A stretch of 64,000 nucleotides of DNA from the NCBI GenBank assembly GCA_029237695.1, contig CM055266.1, positions 108,393,370 through 108,457,369 of the forward strand, given 5' to 3'. This DNA comes from Conchocele bisecta (lineage: Eukaryota; Mollusca; Bivalvia; Lucinida; Thyasiridae). A model generated the notes under the pieces. The model saw only the letters and a list, made by a program, of their open reading frames with translations, did no database searches and had not been told where the DNA came from. A program made the translations under genes and the position numbers. This document shows, piece by piece, positions 49,846-61,197 of the stretch; the first letter of the stretch is position 1; the number at the start of each line of letters is the position of its first letter.

Positions 49846-50150
49846 TATCCCGTCAACACAGTGCGCGTGTGCCGTGAAACACGGTGCCGTGAAACACTTT
49901 TTAATTTCCTGTTAATACGACCTAATCACTGCGTATGAATATGTGCGGTTGTCATAATAGTCGATTCTCCGATTTTGAAGATGCACCCGAGTTTTTGCAT
50001 TTTAAAGCTATGTGTAGTGTTGACGGGATAAATATAATAGTATGTTAGTGCCGTGAATGGAATACTCGGCAGAGCCTCGCCCATCCCGTTTCCTAAGCCT
50101 TGCCAGATATTTTTCCCATTCACGGCACTAACCTACTATTCTCTATTTAG
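49846..50150. mobile_element. Family C MITE, hairpin partly deleted
   Basis: TTTATCCCGTCAACACAGTG, GAAACACGGTGCCGTGAAAC and ACGGCACTAACCTACTATTC are present; one hairpin arm is truncated at GTGCCGTGAATGGAATACTC. Confidence 0.8.
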
Positions 50151-50416
50151 ATTCCAAACATCCTATAATGGCGTAATCTCATTATCTATTACGGGCAAAC
50201 TGGTCATTGTCTGTCACTGCGCTTCCTCCATATATGTGTCTGTCAAAACAAACAATTGTTTATGGGTTACATTTCATCAGTTAGGCGTTTGTACATCTGA
50301 TTCAAGGACTAAGTGTTAGGTCGAGTCGCTGCACTTTTCCATGCGTTTACGGAGTTTCCGTCTCTAATTCAATTGTATAATACTTTTATAGTTCGAAATT
50401 TAGTTGGATTACATAC

Positions 50417-50551
50417 CGACCACGATGTGTTTCTTGCGACTCCGAATTTGTTTAATGAAAAAAGGCAAAATTAGTACGTGTATAGCAAAGTCCAAAGTAG
50501 TTGTAATACTTGCAACATTCATGAGAGAGATGTAAACTTTATACATGTACA
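50417..50551 (-). CDS. Candidate exon with hydrophobic segment (chain member 1)
   Basis: Between an acceptor with a fair pyrimidine tract (GGCTATTATTCCTTAG) and a good donor (GTCG|GTATGT) are 44 open codons. They start YMYKVYISLMNVASITTTLD, continue through a hydrophobic stretch (FAIHVLILPFFI) and end in a basic run (KQIRSRKKHIVV), as at the cytoplasmic end of a membrane helix. I do not recognise the family. It is the best of the second-gene candidates. Confidence 0.33.
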
Positions 50552-50610
50552 CTAAGGAATAATAGCCGTGAACAGACGCAAATTGCTCACTTTCGAACGT
50601 ATTCAATGTG

Positions 50611-51024
50611 CATGCATGATCACGTGGTTACAACAACAACAACGTCACACACTCCAAAGTAAGTCATATTTTATATTTTCCTTAATATGAAACGGATTTT
50701 GATGAAACATGGCGCAGCAAACGCGTCTTCATGATCTGCATTTGGTGGCCCAGGGAGTTTGGCACATACTTATGTCGTTTTTTCGAACAATCGATTTCCG
50801 TGTCGGAGACACGGAAATCAATTCTTCGCAAAAACGACAGCAGTTTGGGCGAAAATATAGAGACCACCAAATGCAGCTTAACAAGACGCGTTTGATGCGC
50901 CATATTTCATCAAAATCCGTTACGTAATAAGGACACTATAAAATAATACGTACTTTGAATCGGATGGATTCTGGAAATTTCAGTACGTGTTGTTGTTGTT
51001 AGTACCACGTGATCATACACCTTG
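50611..51024. mobile_element. Family A palindromic MITE
   Basis: CATGATCACGTGGTTACAAC at the left and GTACCACGTGATCATACACC at the right, with the CCGTGTCGGAGACACGG core. Confidence 0.88.
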
Positions 51025-51189
51025 GTATTGAATGTTAACAATACATTTCCGACAACATGTATTCGGACACAGTAACTGACACAGCTACGACAGTATGTTC
51101 GAACAGGGGCCATACAAATCTAGGCTTCGTGATCCGATATGATACATTTGTAAATTGCCTATCTATGCTCATGTGTGTGACGTACCAAT

Positions 51190-52430
51190 ATGTTCATCGG
51201 CGCATTGGTAACAGGATGACATATTGGCCGTTTTCGTACGTAAAAGTATGTCCGTGGACACATTAATACTGTGATAATATATTGACCATCTACGTGCTTA
51301 GCAATGTTTCCGTTGACACATCAATATCGTGATAACATAATTGACCATCTACTTGCTTGGAAATATGTCCGTTGGCACACTAATATCGTGATGGCATAAT
51401 AGCCATCTACGTGCTTGACAATATGTCCGTGAACACAGTAATATCGTGATGACATATTGGTCATCTACGTGATTGGCAATATGTCCGTGGACACAAACAT
51501 ATCGTTATGGCATAGTGGTGATCTACTTGATTGGCAATATATCCGTGAACACAGTAATATCGTGATGACATATTGGTCATCTACCTGCTTGGCAATATGT
51601 CCGTGGACACACTAATATCGTTATGACATATTGGTAATCTACGTGCTTGGCAATATGCCCGTGGACACAGTAATATCGTGATGACATATTGGTCATCTAC
51701 GTGCTTGGCAATATGTCCGTGGACACATTAATATCGTTATGACATATTGGTCATCTACGTGCTTGGCAATATGTCCGTGAACACAGTAATATCGTGATGA
51801 CATATTGGTCATCTACGTGCTTGGCAATATATCTGTGAACACAGTAGTATCGTGATGACATATTAGTCATCTACGTGCGTGGCAATATGTCCGTGGACAC
51901 ATTACTATCGTTATGACATATTGGTCATCTACGTGCTTGGCAATATGTCCGTGAACACGGTAATATCGTTATGACATATTGGTCATCTACGTGCTTGGCA
52001 ATATATCTGTGAACACAGTAGTATCGTGATGACATATTCGTCATCTAATTGCTTGGCAACATATCCGTGAACACAGTAGTATCGTGATGACATATTGGTC
52101 ATCTACGTGCTTGGCAATATGTCCGTGAACACAGTAGTATCGTTATGACATATTGGTCATCTACGTGCTTGGCAATATATCTGTGAACACAGTAATATCG
52201 TTATGACATATTCGTCATCTACTTGCTTGGCAACATATCCGTGAACACAGTAGTATCGTGATGACATATTGGTCATCTACGTGCTTGGCAATATATCCGT
52301 GAACACAGTAATATCGTGATGACATATTCGTCATGTACTTGCTTGGCACAGTAATATCACATATTAGCCATTTACGTGTTTGGTAATATGTCCGTGGACA
52401 CATTGGTAACGTGAAGACATATGACACAAT
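51190..52430 (+). repeat. 58-bp minisatellite array (about 1.2 kb)
   Basis: About 20 units contain CATATTGGTCATCTACGTGC, TTGGCAATATGTCCGTG and ACACAGTAATATCGTGATGA. Units fall into two types (GTCCGTGGACAC and ATCTGTGAACAC). One further unit lies beyond an inserted family J element. Confidence 0.96.
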
Positions 52431-52432
52431 AA

Positions 52433-52627
52433 CTCCAGCACAAAAATATTTACACAATTTCCTAACATTTGATTGGCCCGTAGCAAGTCTTTGTCCAAAA
52501 TTTATATCCCAGTAATCTCCCATGCCGAACTACTTTCCGTAACCGTGAGGCGCAGTTAAAATAAATTCCCGCGACTTTTCCAAGTTTATACCCCGATAAA
52601 TTCCACAAAAAGGCCATTCATTCCTAT
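52433..52627. mobile_element. Family J MITE inserted in the 58-bp array
   Basis: AATAACTCCAGCACAAAAAT to CATTCATTCCTATA interrupts the array; the unit sequence GGTAACGTGAAGACATATG occurs on both sides. Confidence 0.85.
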
Positions 52628-52659
52628 ATTGGTAACGTGAAGACATATGTTTACATTTT

Positions 52660-53100
52660 CTTGCTTGACAATATGACCGGACGCATTTTCAACGTGATAC
52701 AATATTGACATTTGAAGTACTTGGTAATGTGGGGAGATACTCCATTTACGCTCGCAACAATACAGACGCGAATACGCATCTAATCATTATGTGCTGTTGT
52801 TACAAAGTGGCATTGTTTGATAATAACGCGAAAAGAGCCACATGGCCACTGATATCTCGTCTACATTCTGACTGCGCATTTATAACGGTAACGTGACGAG
52901 GGTCTAATTGTATATCCATCGGATAATCGGAGCAATAATATGATAAATGGAATTCCATGTTGCCGATATCGGTTTATGCAGCAAGTATATGCAACAGAAG
53001 CGGAAACGATGACAAACATTGACAGATATATTTCCTGGAATTGATAGTGTTTACCTGGGAAAAACGAAGAAAACAACTTGCACGTGGTAAACCATGAGAT
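52660..53100. other. Unassigned stretch with exon-like segments
   Basis: On the plus strand, 52769-52892 is open between an AACAATACAG acceptor and a GTAACG donor. On the minus strand an ATG near 53094 reads MVYHVQVVFFVFP to a CCCAG|GTAAAC donor. Neither is supported by similarity. Confidence 0.2.
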
Positions 53101-53104
53101 AATC

Positions 53105-53478
53105 AAGGTGCATGATCACGTGGTTACAACAATAACAATAACCTACTCCAAGTAAGTATTATTTGATATTTTCCTTAATATGCAACGGATTTTGATGAAA
53201 CATGGCGCAGCAAACGCGTCTTCATGAGCTGCATTTGATGGTCCAGGGAGTTTGGCACAGACTTATGTCGTTTTTGCGAAGAATCTATTTCCGTGTCGGA
53301 GACAGAAAAACGACAGAAGTTTGGGCGAAAATACAGACCAACAAATGCAGCTTAACAAGACGCGTTTGATGCGCCATATTTCATCAAAATCCGTTACGTA
53401 ATAAGGACACTATAAAATAATAAGTACTTTGAATCGGTACTTGTTGTTGTTGTTAGGACCACGTGATCATACACCTTG
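53105..53478. mobile_element. Family A palindromic MITE
   Basis: CAAGGTGCATGATCACGTGG at the left and CCACGTGATCATACACCTTG at the right; part of one core arm is deleted. Confidence 0.85.
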
Positions 53479-53562
53479 ATAATTGTTCATGCAAACAAGA
53501 TTTCAACAAAAAAATTAAATTGTTTTTGATTGAAAAAATGAGTCATGGGGTGCTCACACACA

Positions 53563-53788
53563 TGGGGGCCGTTTCACGCACGACTAAAATGTTCGTAAGT
53601 GTAAAATTATGATAGTCTGTAAATTTCACATAACAATGTTTTCTTGTAAACAATTATTGGGTTTACATGTATTGAGCATGCAGCCTATGTTCAATAAATG
53701 TAATTCCCTCAATTGAAATTTCGAGACGGTCCTAAATTTGCACGTACGACCATTTTAGTCGCAAAAGGTTTTGTGAAACGGCCCCCTG
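53563..53788. mobile_element. Family D palindromic MITE
   Basis: GGGGGCCGTTTCAC mirrors GTGAAACGGCCCCC; it is slightly shortened at the left end and in the TTGAGCATGCAGCC centre. Confidence 0.85.
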
Positions 53789-53792
53789 AATT

Positions 53793-53862
53793 ACCATGGA
53801 GCCTCTATGAACCGGACACCATAGGGACTTCCCAGGGTGCCCGGTTTAGAGGTTCCACCGCA
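53793..53862. mobile_element. Family E mini-hairpin
   Basis: CCTCTATGAACCGGACACC faces GGTGCCCGGTTTAGAGGTTC. Confidence 0.75.
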
Positions 53863-53924
53863 TCAGCTAACGGTGATATACGACCAATTGTCCGGTGGCT
53901 GGTCGGCGATTATGGTGGACATCT

Positions 53925-54211
53925 GTAGCCTATTTCATCAACATTGCAAAGTATACTTTGAGCGAGAAATTTTCAATTTTATGATAAATTTATTAATTTT
54001 TATTATACTGAATTTATTACATTATCACAGTCAATTTGGCTGTGATAATGTAATACATTCAGTATAATAATTCTGCATACTTTTAATCATGAAATATATG
54101 CAGTTGTTAGTTTTATATGAAATAATGCATTTCAGGAAAAATAAATGATCACTCCCTCAAAGTATACTTTGCTAGTAAAGTATACTTTGCAATGTTGATG
54201 AAATAGGCTAC
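53925..54211. mobile_element. Family B palindromic MITE
   Basis: GTAGCCTATTTCATCAACAT mirrors ATGTTGATGAAATAGGCTAC; one AAAGTATACTTT of the left pair is lost. Confidence 0.88.
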
Positions 54212-54399
54212 TGACCATAGATTACCCAGACACACAGCTGTCAGCAACTGACATTTAACACATACTTCTACATACGGTAATTTATACTCCATATCACAAT
54301 TATTCCCTTCCGGTCACGCAAATTGTCCTAACAGTGTATAATAGAACGTGAAAAGTGAATGGCATACCAGCAAATTTCAAGGCTGAAAATAAATTGTTT

Positions 54400-54545
54400 T
54401 CGATGTAAATAGTCAGTTCTGATTTTGGGATTTGTCCCCCAATGCAGCAGGTTAAATACGGGATCGAAGCGTTGGCCCTGCCTTGAATGACGTAGCTGTT
54501 GATAGGCCGTTAGACACCAATACATCAAATCAAATCAACACCATC
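54400..54545 (-). mobile_element. SINE-like repeat with tRNA T-arm motif
   Basis: Read on the minus strand it has GATTTGATTTGATGTATTGG, GGCCTATCAACAGC and TTCGATCCCG, and ends near CTGCTGCATTGGGGG. The same order occurs on the plus strand at 62.68-62.79 kb. Confidence 0.65.
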
Positions 54546-54635
54546 CAAGCAACAGCATAGGTCACTTATATTAGGGACGGGAGCTCGGTTTGAAGTCTCA
54601 CCCGAAACACCAGTGGGATGGAATACTGTATATAT

Positions 54636-54915
54636 ATAGAATAGTAGGTTAGTGCCGTGAATGGGAAAAATATCTGGCAAGGCTTAGGAAACGGGATGGG
54701 CGAGGCTCTGACGAGCACATCCCGTTTCCGTGCCGTGCCAGATATTTTTCCCATTCACGACACTAACCTACTATTCTATTTATCCAGTTAACACATACAC
54801 ATGGCTTTAAAATGCAAAATGAATAACCCCAGCCACTGCACACATTCATTCGCAGTGATTAGGTCGTATTGACAGGGTATCAAAAATGTTTCACGGCACC
54901 GTGTTTCACGGCTCT
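54636..54915. mobile_element. Family C MITE
   Basis: GAATAGTAGGTTAGTGCCGT, the CATCCCGTTTCC hairpin and TTCACGGCACCGTGTTTCAC are all present. Confidence 0.87.
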
Positions 54916-55014
54916 GTGTATACGAGTATATAGATGTACGTCTTCATGCATAATGCGAACTTTAACCCACAACCTCCGGATTGGAAGTCGCCAAACCCTA
55001 TCCCTAATGTAGAA

Positions 55015-55089
55015 TACAGTGGAAACTCTTCAAACCGGACACCCTGTGAGGTCCCCAGGGTGCCCGATTTGGAGATGTTCCACTGTAAA
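55015..55089. mobile_element. Family E mini-hairpin
   Basis: CAGTGGAAACTCTTCAAACC and GGACACCCTGTGAGG face CAGGGTGCCCGATTTGGAG. Confidence 0.78.
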
Positions 55090-55394
55090 TCAGACACGTG
55101 AGCACTTCATGACACATTCTAGCACTTTGCAATCATGAAAAGTCATTGTAATCAGAGATACATAACAGCGAAACACATCTAAGGTAAACATCTGTATTCA
55201 CCCGAGTGTCCGGCTTAGAGGTGTTCCAATGTATTGCAATAGCGACACAAACTTACCATAATCGGTGACGGAAACGTACCACATATACTCCCAGAATTGA
55301 AAAACGTCTCTCTCTAGTTAACCGTGCAACCGCATAGTCCAGCCGTACTTACACACACACTCGCGGTCCCAGTTTTAAAATCACACATGCAGAT

Positions 55395-55573
55395 CTATTA
55401 TATACACAGACGCCCGCGCTAATCTTGCCAATATTGGAATGTTTAATTAGTTAAAAATACTTGATTATTTTGTCTTCGAAATCAAGCAGCTTGCTTGACT
55501 GCGAGCTGAGATTGCCAATAGATGTTCAGAAACGATGACATATTGGAAAACTTAACGCGGGCGGCTGTGTACA
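55395..55573. mobile_element. Family Q MITE, core deleted
   Basis: GCCCGCGCTAATCTTGCCAA and AACTTAACGCGGGCGGCTGT are the ends; the GAGCCTGAGCTG core is missing. Confidence 0.75.
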
Positions 55574-55647
55574 TTACAATTATAACAAGACCTGCGCCAA
55601 GTGGCTGATTTCCTCATTGGCAAATACACGGTACACAATCGCCGGCG

Positions 55648-55855
55648 ATAATCTCGCCAAGATGTCAACCGTCTCATCTATTGGCAATCTCAAGACGCAA
55701 TCAAACAGTTTGAGTGACTGAGCCTGAGCTGTAGCTCAGGCTCAGTCAATCAAGCTGCTTGATTTCAGGCACAGTGTTCCAAGTATTTTGATTGAAGGAA
55801 ATTGAAAAATATTGGCAAGATTAGCGCAGGCGGTAGTGTACGGACAGTCGTATAA
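55648..55855. mobile_element. Family Q MITE
   Basis: GTGACTGAGCCTGAGCTGTA and complement form the core; AGATTAGCGCAGGCGGTAGT closes the right end. Confidence 0.82.
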
Positions 55856-55979
55856 TAAGACCTTGTATATGCTCAGGAGAAAATACCAGCAGCACCACAG
55901 CTAGTAGATTATCAGATACGGTTCACAATGCACGGCAAGGAGGGCAGCTTAAAAGGGGCTTGCGCATTTGTTTCTTTCT

Positions 55980-56455
55980 CTCTCGTTCCCACGACATAGC
56001 AATTCGTTCCAACGAGATATGTTCTTGTTCTCACGAGACATGATCACGTTCCCACGACATACAATGTAGCATATCGTTCCCAAGATATATGATCTCGTTA
56101 CAACTAGATGGGATCTCATTCCAACGTGTTAGCTGTCTCGTTGCCACGACTAGATGCTATGCTGAGAATGAGATAGCTAACTAGTGGAAATTAGATTCTA
56201 GCTCGTGGGAACGAGATCCCAGCTCCCAGTAGGAACGATGCATTATCTCCCAGTAGGAACGATGCATTATCTCGTGGGAACGAGATCCTATCTCGTGTCA
56301 ACGAGATGCTATGTCGTAGGAACGAGATAGCTATCTCGTGGGAACGATATCCTAGCTAGCTCGTGGGAACGAGATCCTAACTCGTGGAAACCATATCCTA
56401 TCTCGTGGGAACGAGATGCAATGTCGTGGAAATGAGAGAGATAGAAAATAATTTG
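55980..56455. repeat. CTCGTTCCCACGAGATA inverted array
   Basis: About 200 nt of CTCGTTCCCACGACATA-type units are followed by about 260 nt of the inverse (TATCTCGTGGGAACGAGAT). It resembles family L in motif but differs in unit and lacks the CCCCGCAGGGG ends. Confidence 0.85.
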
Positions 56456-56732
56456 TACATATCCCTTTTAATCTGCCGTACGTCAAGCCCGTAATGCAAC
56501 GGTCTAGAATATAACCATCGCAGTGTCAACAAAGGTAATTCATAATTTCCACATGTTCGCATCTACATACATGTATATCGCCATGTATCACGCGCGTAAC
56601 CATGGCAGTCGGCTAATTATTAAAGTGTCACTGCCCTCCCTCGGGTCAGCATTGCGCGCTTGTCAGATAGATTATATTATAAAATGGCCGCCGGCTGAGG
56701 GTTACATGTACGTTATGACGTATGCGGCCAGC

Positions 56733-56993
56733 TTACACCACCACCTGCGCTAATCAGGCCAATATTTGTCAATTTCCGTGTTTCAAAGTCCTTGAATATT
56801 ATGCTTGAAATCAAGCAGTTTATTTATAGCAACTTGATTGCATGAGCCTCAGCTGTAGCACAGCTCAGGCTCATGCAATAAAGTTGCTAGAAATATGCTC
56901 AGGCGATCAAACTGCTTGATTGCGAGTTGAGATTGCCAATATATGTTTAGCAAAGATGATCTCTGGATAAGATTAACGCAGGCAGCTGTGTAC
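56733..56993. mobile_element. Family Q MITE
   Basis: ACCACCTGCGCTAATCAGGC at the left and AGATTAACGCAGGCAGCTGT at the right; the core has CATGAGCCTCAGCTGTAGC and complement. Confidence 0.82.
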
Positions 56994-56997
56994 CTCG

Positions 56998-57338
56998 TTA
57001 TCATTGGTGCTGCACTCTGTTTCACGTCGAAATAGGCGACGGATTTCTGACGAATTCCCTTTCAGCTACACATGCAGAAGAGGTTGTATAAACACATATC
57101 AGGGGCGTAGCCAGGGACACATTTCTGATACGCACACATACCAAATAGTAGAACATCGGGTGAGCACGGCTCACTCGTCGACCTAGCGAAGTGAGGGAGA
57201 CTGCTATTTGTTTGGGAATTTGTTTGAAACGGAGATCCTATCTAACGCGTTTTCCTGCATTATTTACGGCACCATTTGTTTGTAATCGACATGTACGTTT
57301 GATACAAAATGCGTTCTGTTCCAGACTCAATTGCAATC

Positions 57339-57378
<40 letters not shown>

Positions 57379-57660
57379 ACCCCCTCCTCCACACCCCAAG
57401 ATTGTATTGCATATTTCGACAAATAAGCCTTTTTATTTTTTTCATTCTTTTATTTTTTCTCGTACGCACGTGCGTACGTGCGTATGCCTGGCTACGCCAC
57501 TGCATATGTACTTCTAGTAACCGGCGCATGAAAATAGACGAAAATGCATTTATGCGGTAGCTCTAAGTGAAGCTGAGTGGCTTCTCGTCAGGAAACTGAT
57601 GCATTTTTGTGCGTGAATATTTGTACACCGGCGCGGCGTGCAACACCCGTGATTATAGCC
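56998..57660. mobile_element. Family K MITE split by a nested element
   Basis: GGTGCTGCACTCTGTTTCAC and AGAGGTTGTATAAACACAT form the left part, CTAGTAACCGGCGCATG and GCGCGGCGTGCAACACCC the right part. A foreign element occupies about 57104-57505. Confidence 0.75.
57104..57505. mobile_element. Nested element with GGCGTAGCCAGG ends and poly-C
   Basis: AGGGGCGTAGCCAGGG at the left and GCCTGGCTACGCCACTG at the right are terminal inverted repeats of a type common to DNA transposons. The interior carries an almost pure C tract at 57338-57376 and an ACGTGCGTACGTGCGTA palindrome. The proline-rich ORFs are artefacts of the C tract. Confidence 0.75.
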
Positions 57661-58585
57661 ACAGGTGTGTGAACAGATGGTCAGTACGTTGGTGTTAAGC
57701 CTTCTGAGTGCATGCTCCGGGTGCATGCTCGGGGTTGGCGATTAGCTCAGCTTTGGACGGTCGAACTTGCTGATGTCGATCGTGGGAACGGACCGTGTGC
57801 TCGGAGAGCTGGATATCACGGCAACTACATGGTATTCACATCGTGGGCCAAAGTATAATGCAAATGCATTATAGTTTGGCACGCATGATGAATATGCATG
57901 TATTTACTAGTGAATCAATACATACTTCACCACTGTTTGTCGTCTTGTGATAACTATGTTGTTGTATTATATTGTATGCTCAAGAGCCAGTAGGCCTATT
58001 GCTGAATAAACATTACCATATATATATATATGGGTATTTTGGTGAATTTTGGGAAGATTTTGATGGATTTCTTTGGGTTTAGGTAATTAAATAGTTTTGT
58101 CCCATGACAGAAATCGTCAATTATCTACACATTCACCGTTCCGAATATTCGGACCCATTTTATACTGTCAACATACCCAAATTCGTACTTATACGTGAAA
58201 CTCACGGGAGGTGACGTAAATTGTATGTGGGAAACAATGCACACAAACCACGAGATATACCGAAATAACCCATAAAACACCGAAATATTAACCGTTCTTC
58301 AAGAAACTGTGACTATAGCCACATACGCTGGTAATGCAGGTGCTTTTGTGCCTCCGACTTATCTTATCGCATTGCCATTTTCGCCAATATCAATTTCACA
58401 AAAAATAAACAGTTAATTTATAATAAATGACATAAACCACATTTCTCCAGGCGCAGCCACAATAAGATGGGGATACAGTTGCGTCACCGTCTGGTTAATT
58501 TCCCGGTTCTACAGCGGCCCGTCATTGATAATAACTGATCATCTCAAGTTTAGGCTACCGGGGTAATGTTACTAATGGGTTGTGC
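57660..58585. other. Unassigned stretch with small hairpin and TA run
   Basis: GCCAAAGTATAATGC faces GCATTATAGTTTGGC at 57847-57880, and a short TATATA run lies at about 58016-58032. No exon or family member is recognised apart from a CATTTCTCCAGGCGCAGCC trace of family G near 58440. Confidence 0.4.
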
Positions 58586-58589
58586 ATTG

Positions 58590-58643
58590 CAGTGGAATCC
58601 CTCTAAACCGGACACCATGGGTTTAGAGAGGTTCCACTGTAAA
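58590..58643. mobile_element. Family E mini-hairpin, shortened
   Basis: CAGTGGAATCCCTCTAAACC faces GGGTTTAGAGAGGTTCCAC; the central GGGGACC part is deleted. Confidence 0.72.
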
Positions 58644-58966
58644 GCAGTCAGATGGCTACTTTAAGGCAACCGTATGTTATTTGCGATCATGAACACACGT
58701 TAATATGAAGGTAAGTGGCAATGAAACATATCAAGATACAATTTTCGTGGTGTCCAGTTTAGAAAGGTTCCACTGCATTTGCTATGGGTCCATGTTACAC
58801 TGACCGAACTACGTGTAAAATAAAAATAAATTCATGTACTATTTATAAATAATGCCAATATTTATTTCCGAAAATAATAAGTTATATACCATGTAATGTG
58901 TTGCTCATAGTCCGGCTAGTTCTGTAAGCCCGAGTTATTTGCATTAATATATGTATAATTCTGTTA

Positions 58967-59429
58967 AAGGTACATGCCCACTCAGTAGGCACAACATGTT
59001 CGTTATAGGAATTAAATAAGTGTATAATTGTGTCACTATTCCACCAGTTCTAAAAATTACGAGTGCCCGCTATACAGATATAATCATTTAGTAATATTTA
59101 TTTTGCCGATAGTGATGCGCGGTGGTATCAGGCTATTTTCATATGCAAATGAGGCATGCTATTTTATAATTAGTTATACTAATTAAATGCGTCACCTGAA
59201 AAAATAATATTTTCGACAGATTATAAAGTATGATTATTGCACATCAAAAAATAAATACATGTACAGAGAATAAATAGTATAATGCCCGTTAACATTCTAA
59301 GGAAACATGGTTAATGCCAATCAATATGTGGGGTAATGGTGAATGATTGTTTATTTTGCCAGAAAATGTCTCAGATGATGTCTCTGATATATAGAACATT
59401 TGTGCCTACTGAGTGGGCATGTACCTTTA
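58967..59429. mobile_element. Family F MITE, TTAA on both sides
   Basis: GTTAAAGGTACATGCCCACT at the left and GTGGGCATGTACCTTTAA at the right. Confidence 0.88.
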
Positions 59430-59465
59430 AAAGAAGAGAACATGCATGGTTAAACAGGTTTATGT

Positions 59466-59712
59466 GCCGTGAAACACAGTGCCGTGAAACATTTTTGATA
59501 TCCAGTCAATACAAGTTTTCCATTTTACAGCCATGTGTAGGTGTTGACGGGATAACTAGAATACATGTAGTAGGTTAGTGCCGTGAATGGGAAAAAATAT
59601 CTGGCGCGGCACGGAAACGGGATGTGCTCGGCAGAGCCTCGCCCATCCCGTTTCCTGAGCCTTGCCAGATATGTTTTCCCATTCACGGCACTAACCTACT
59701 ATTCTCTATATA
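59466..59712. mobile_element. Family C MITE
   Basis: GTGCCGTGAAACACAGTGCC, GGTGTTGACGGGATAACTAG and the GTAGGTTAGTGCCGTGAATG hairpin are present. Confidence 0.87.
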
Positions 59713-59751
59713 CATGTATGACTATAATGCTTACTAACATATCTGGGGCCC

Positions 59752-59997
59752 GTTTCACTAAACTTCGTACGACTAAAATGTTCGTAAGTGCAAAATTATG
59801 ATAGTCTGTAAATTTCACATTAACCTGTTTATGTGTAAACAAGTATTGGGTTTACATTTATTGAACATAAATTTATCATATAAACATATGCAGCCTATAT
59901 TCAATAAATGTAAATCTATCAATTTAAATTTCCAGACGATCCTAAATTTGCACTTACGAACATTTTAGTCTTACGAAGTTTAGTGAAACGGCCCTCT
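59752..59997. mobile_element. Family D palindromic MITE
   Basis: GGGGCCCGTTTCACTAAACT mirrors AGTTTAGTGAAACGGCCC. Confidence 0.88.
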
Positions 59998-60117
59998 GGT
60001 TAGTTGTGGGTAGAACCCGGACCACTATGCAGTTATATGGATAGTGACGTATGTGCTTAGAGGTCGTGTTCAACTAAAGTCATTGCTCACTTGATGTTGG
60101 TATCACGGTAAGAATAC

Positions 60118-60260
60118 AAGGTGCATGATCACGTGGTTACAACAACAACAACAATGGCTAAAAGCGTCTTCATGAGCTGCATTTGGTGATCCCAGGAGTT
60201 CGGCACATACTTATGTCGTTTTTGCAATGAATCTATTTCTTCGCAAAAACGACAGAAGTG
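60118..60260. mobile_element. Family A MITE, 3' truncated
   Basis: AAGGTGCATGATCACGTGG begins the element, which stops within the core (TTCTTCGCAAAAACGACAG); a family Y fragment follows to about 60320. Confidence 0.75.
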
Positions 60261-60394
60261 CTGTCAAAGCATGTTTTTGATGATAAGTATGGAAAATAGA
60301 AAATAAACAGCAGACGACAACAAGAGCTGTAGGAGAACAGCATAGTAATACAACGAGGGTTGTCGATGTACACATAGCTTGACAAACAAGGTGG

Positions 60395-60960
60395 CCGTGG
60401 CCTGCATAAAAACCTCAACCAAGGTTGACTAAAAACCTTAACCAAGGGAAATTAAGTAAGTAATTCAAGGTTAAATGTAGGTAAATGTCAGATATAGGTC
60501 AGGGGTTATTGATGTACATCACTAGGAGATGAAGTTTTCCAAGTATGGTTGCTGTAGGCCCAGGAGTATTCCATATACAAGCTTGACTAAAAACCTTAAC
60601 CAAGGGGAAATAACTAAGTAATCCAAGGATAAAAGTAGGTCAAGGTCAAATATAGGTCAGGGGTTATTGATGTACATCCCTATGAGAAAAGGTTGTCCAA
60701 GTATGGTGTATGTATGCACAATAGTATTACATGTACAAGCTTGACTAAAAAAATTAGCCAAGGTTGACTAAAAACCTTAACCAAGGGGAATTAACTAAGT
60801 AATTCAAGAGGAAATGTAGGTCAATGTCAAATATAGATCAGGGGTTGTTATTGATGTACATCACTAGGAGATGAAGTTGTCCAAGTATGGTGGGTGTAGG
60901 GCCAGTAGTATTCCATATACAAGCTTGACAAAAAACCTTAACCAAGGCGTGACGTGACAG
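60395..60960 (+). repeat. Tandem repeat of about 160-190 bp, three copies
   Basis: ACCTTAACCAAGGGGAAAT, GGTCAGGGGTTATTGATGTA, GAGATGAAGTTGTCCAAGTA and ATACAAGCTTGACTAAAAA recur three times with indels. Confidence 0.9.
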
Positions 60961-61197
60961 TGACGCCGACGCCGGGGTGACAACATAAGCATCTAACTAT
61001 TCTTCGAATAGTCGAGCTAAACATTAAGATAGCGGTTTAAGGGTTAATCTCGTTCAGTTTGATTCGTAGAGACTAAGCTCAACTCAAACTCAACCAGTAA
61101 AACTGTTTGAATTAGGATCCAAGCTCGGCTACATGTGTAGACTGTATGAATGCGGGGGGTGGGGGCAAATATTGTCGTCGGCTGTTTCTTCAACATT

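Noticed and set aside
44372..52430. CRISPR-like appearance of the 26-bp and 58-bp arrays
   Set aside because: Units are contiguous with no unique spacers, and the region is eukaryotic.
57191..57560. Proline-rich ORFs
   Set aside because: They are produced by the poly-C tract in a nested transposon.
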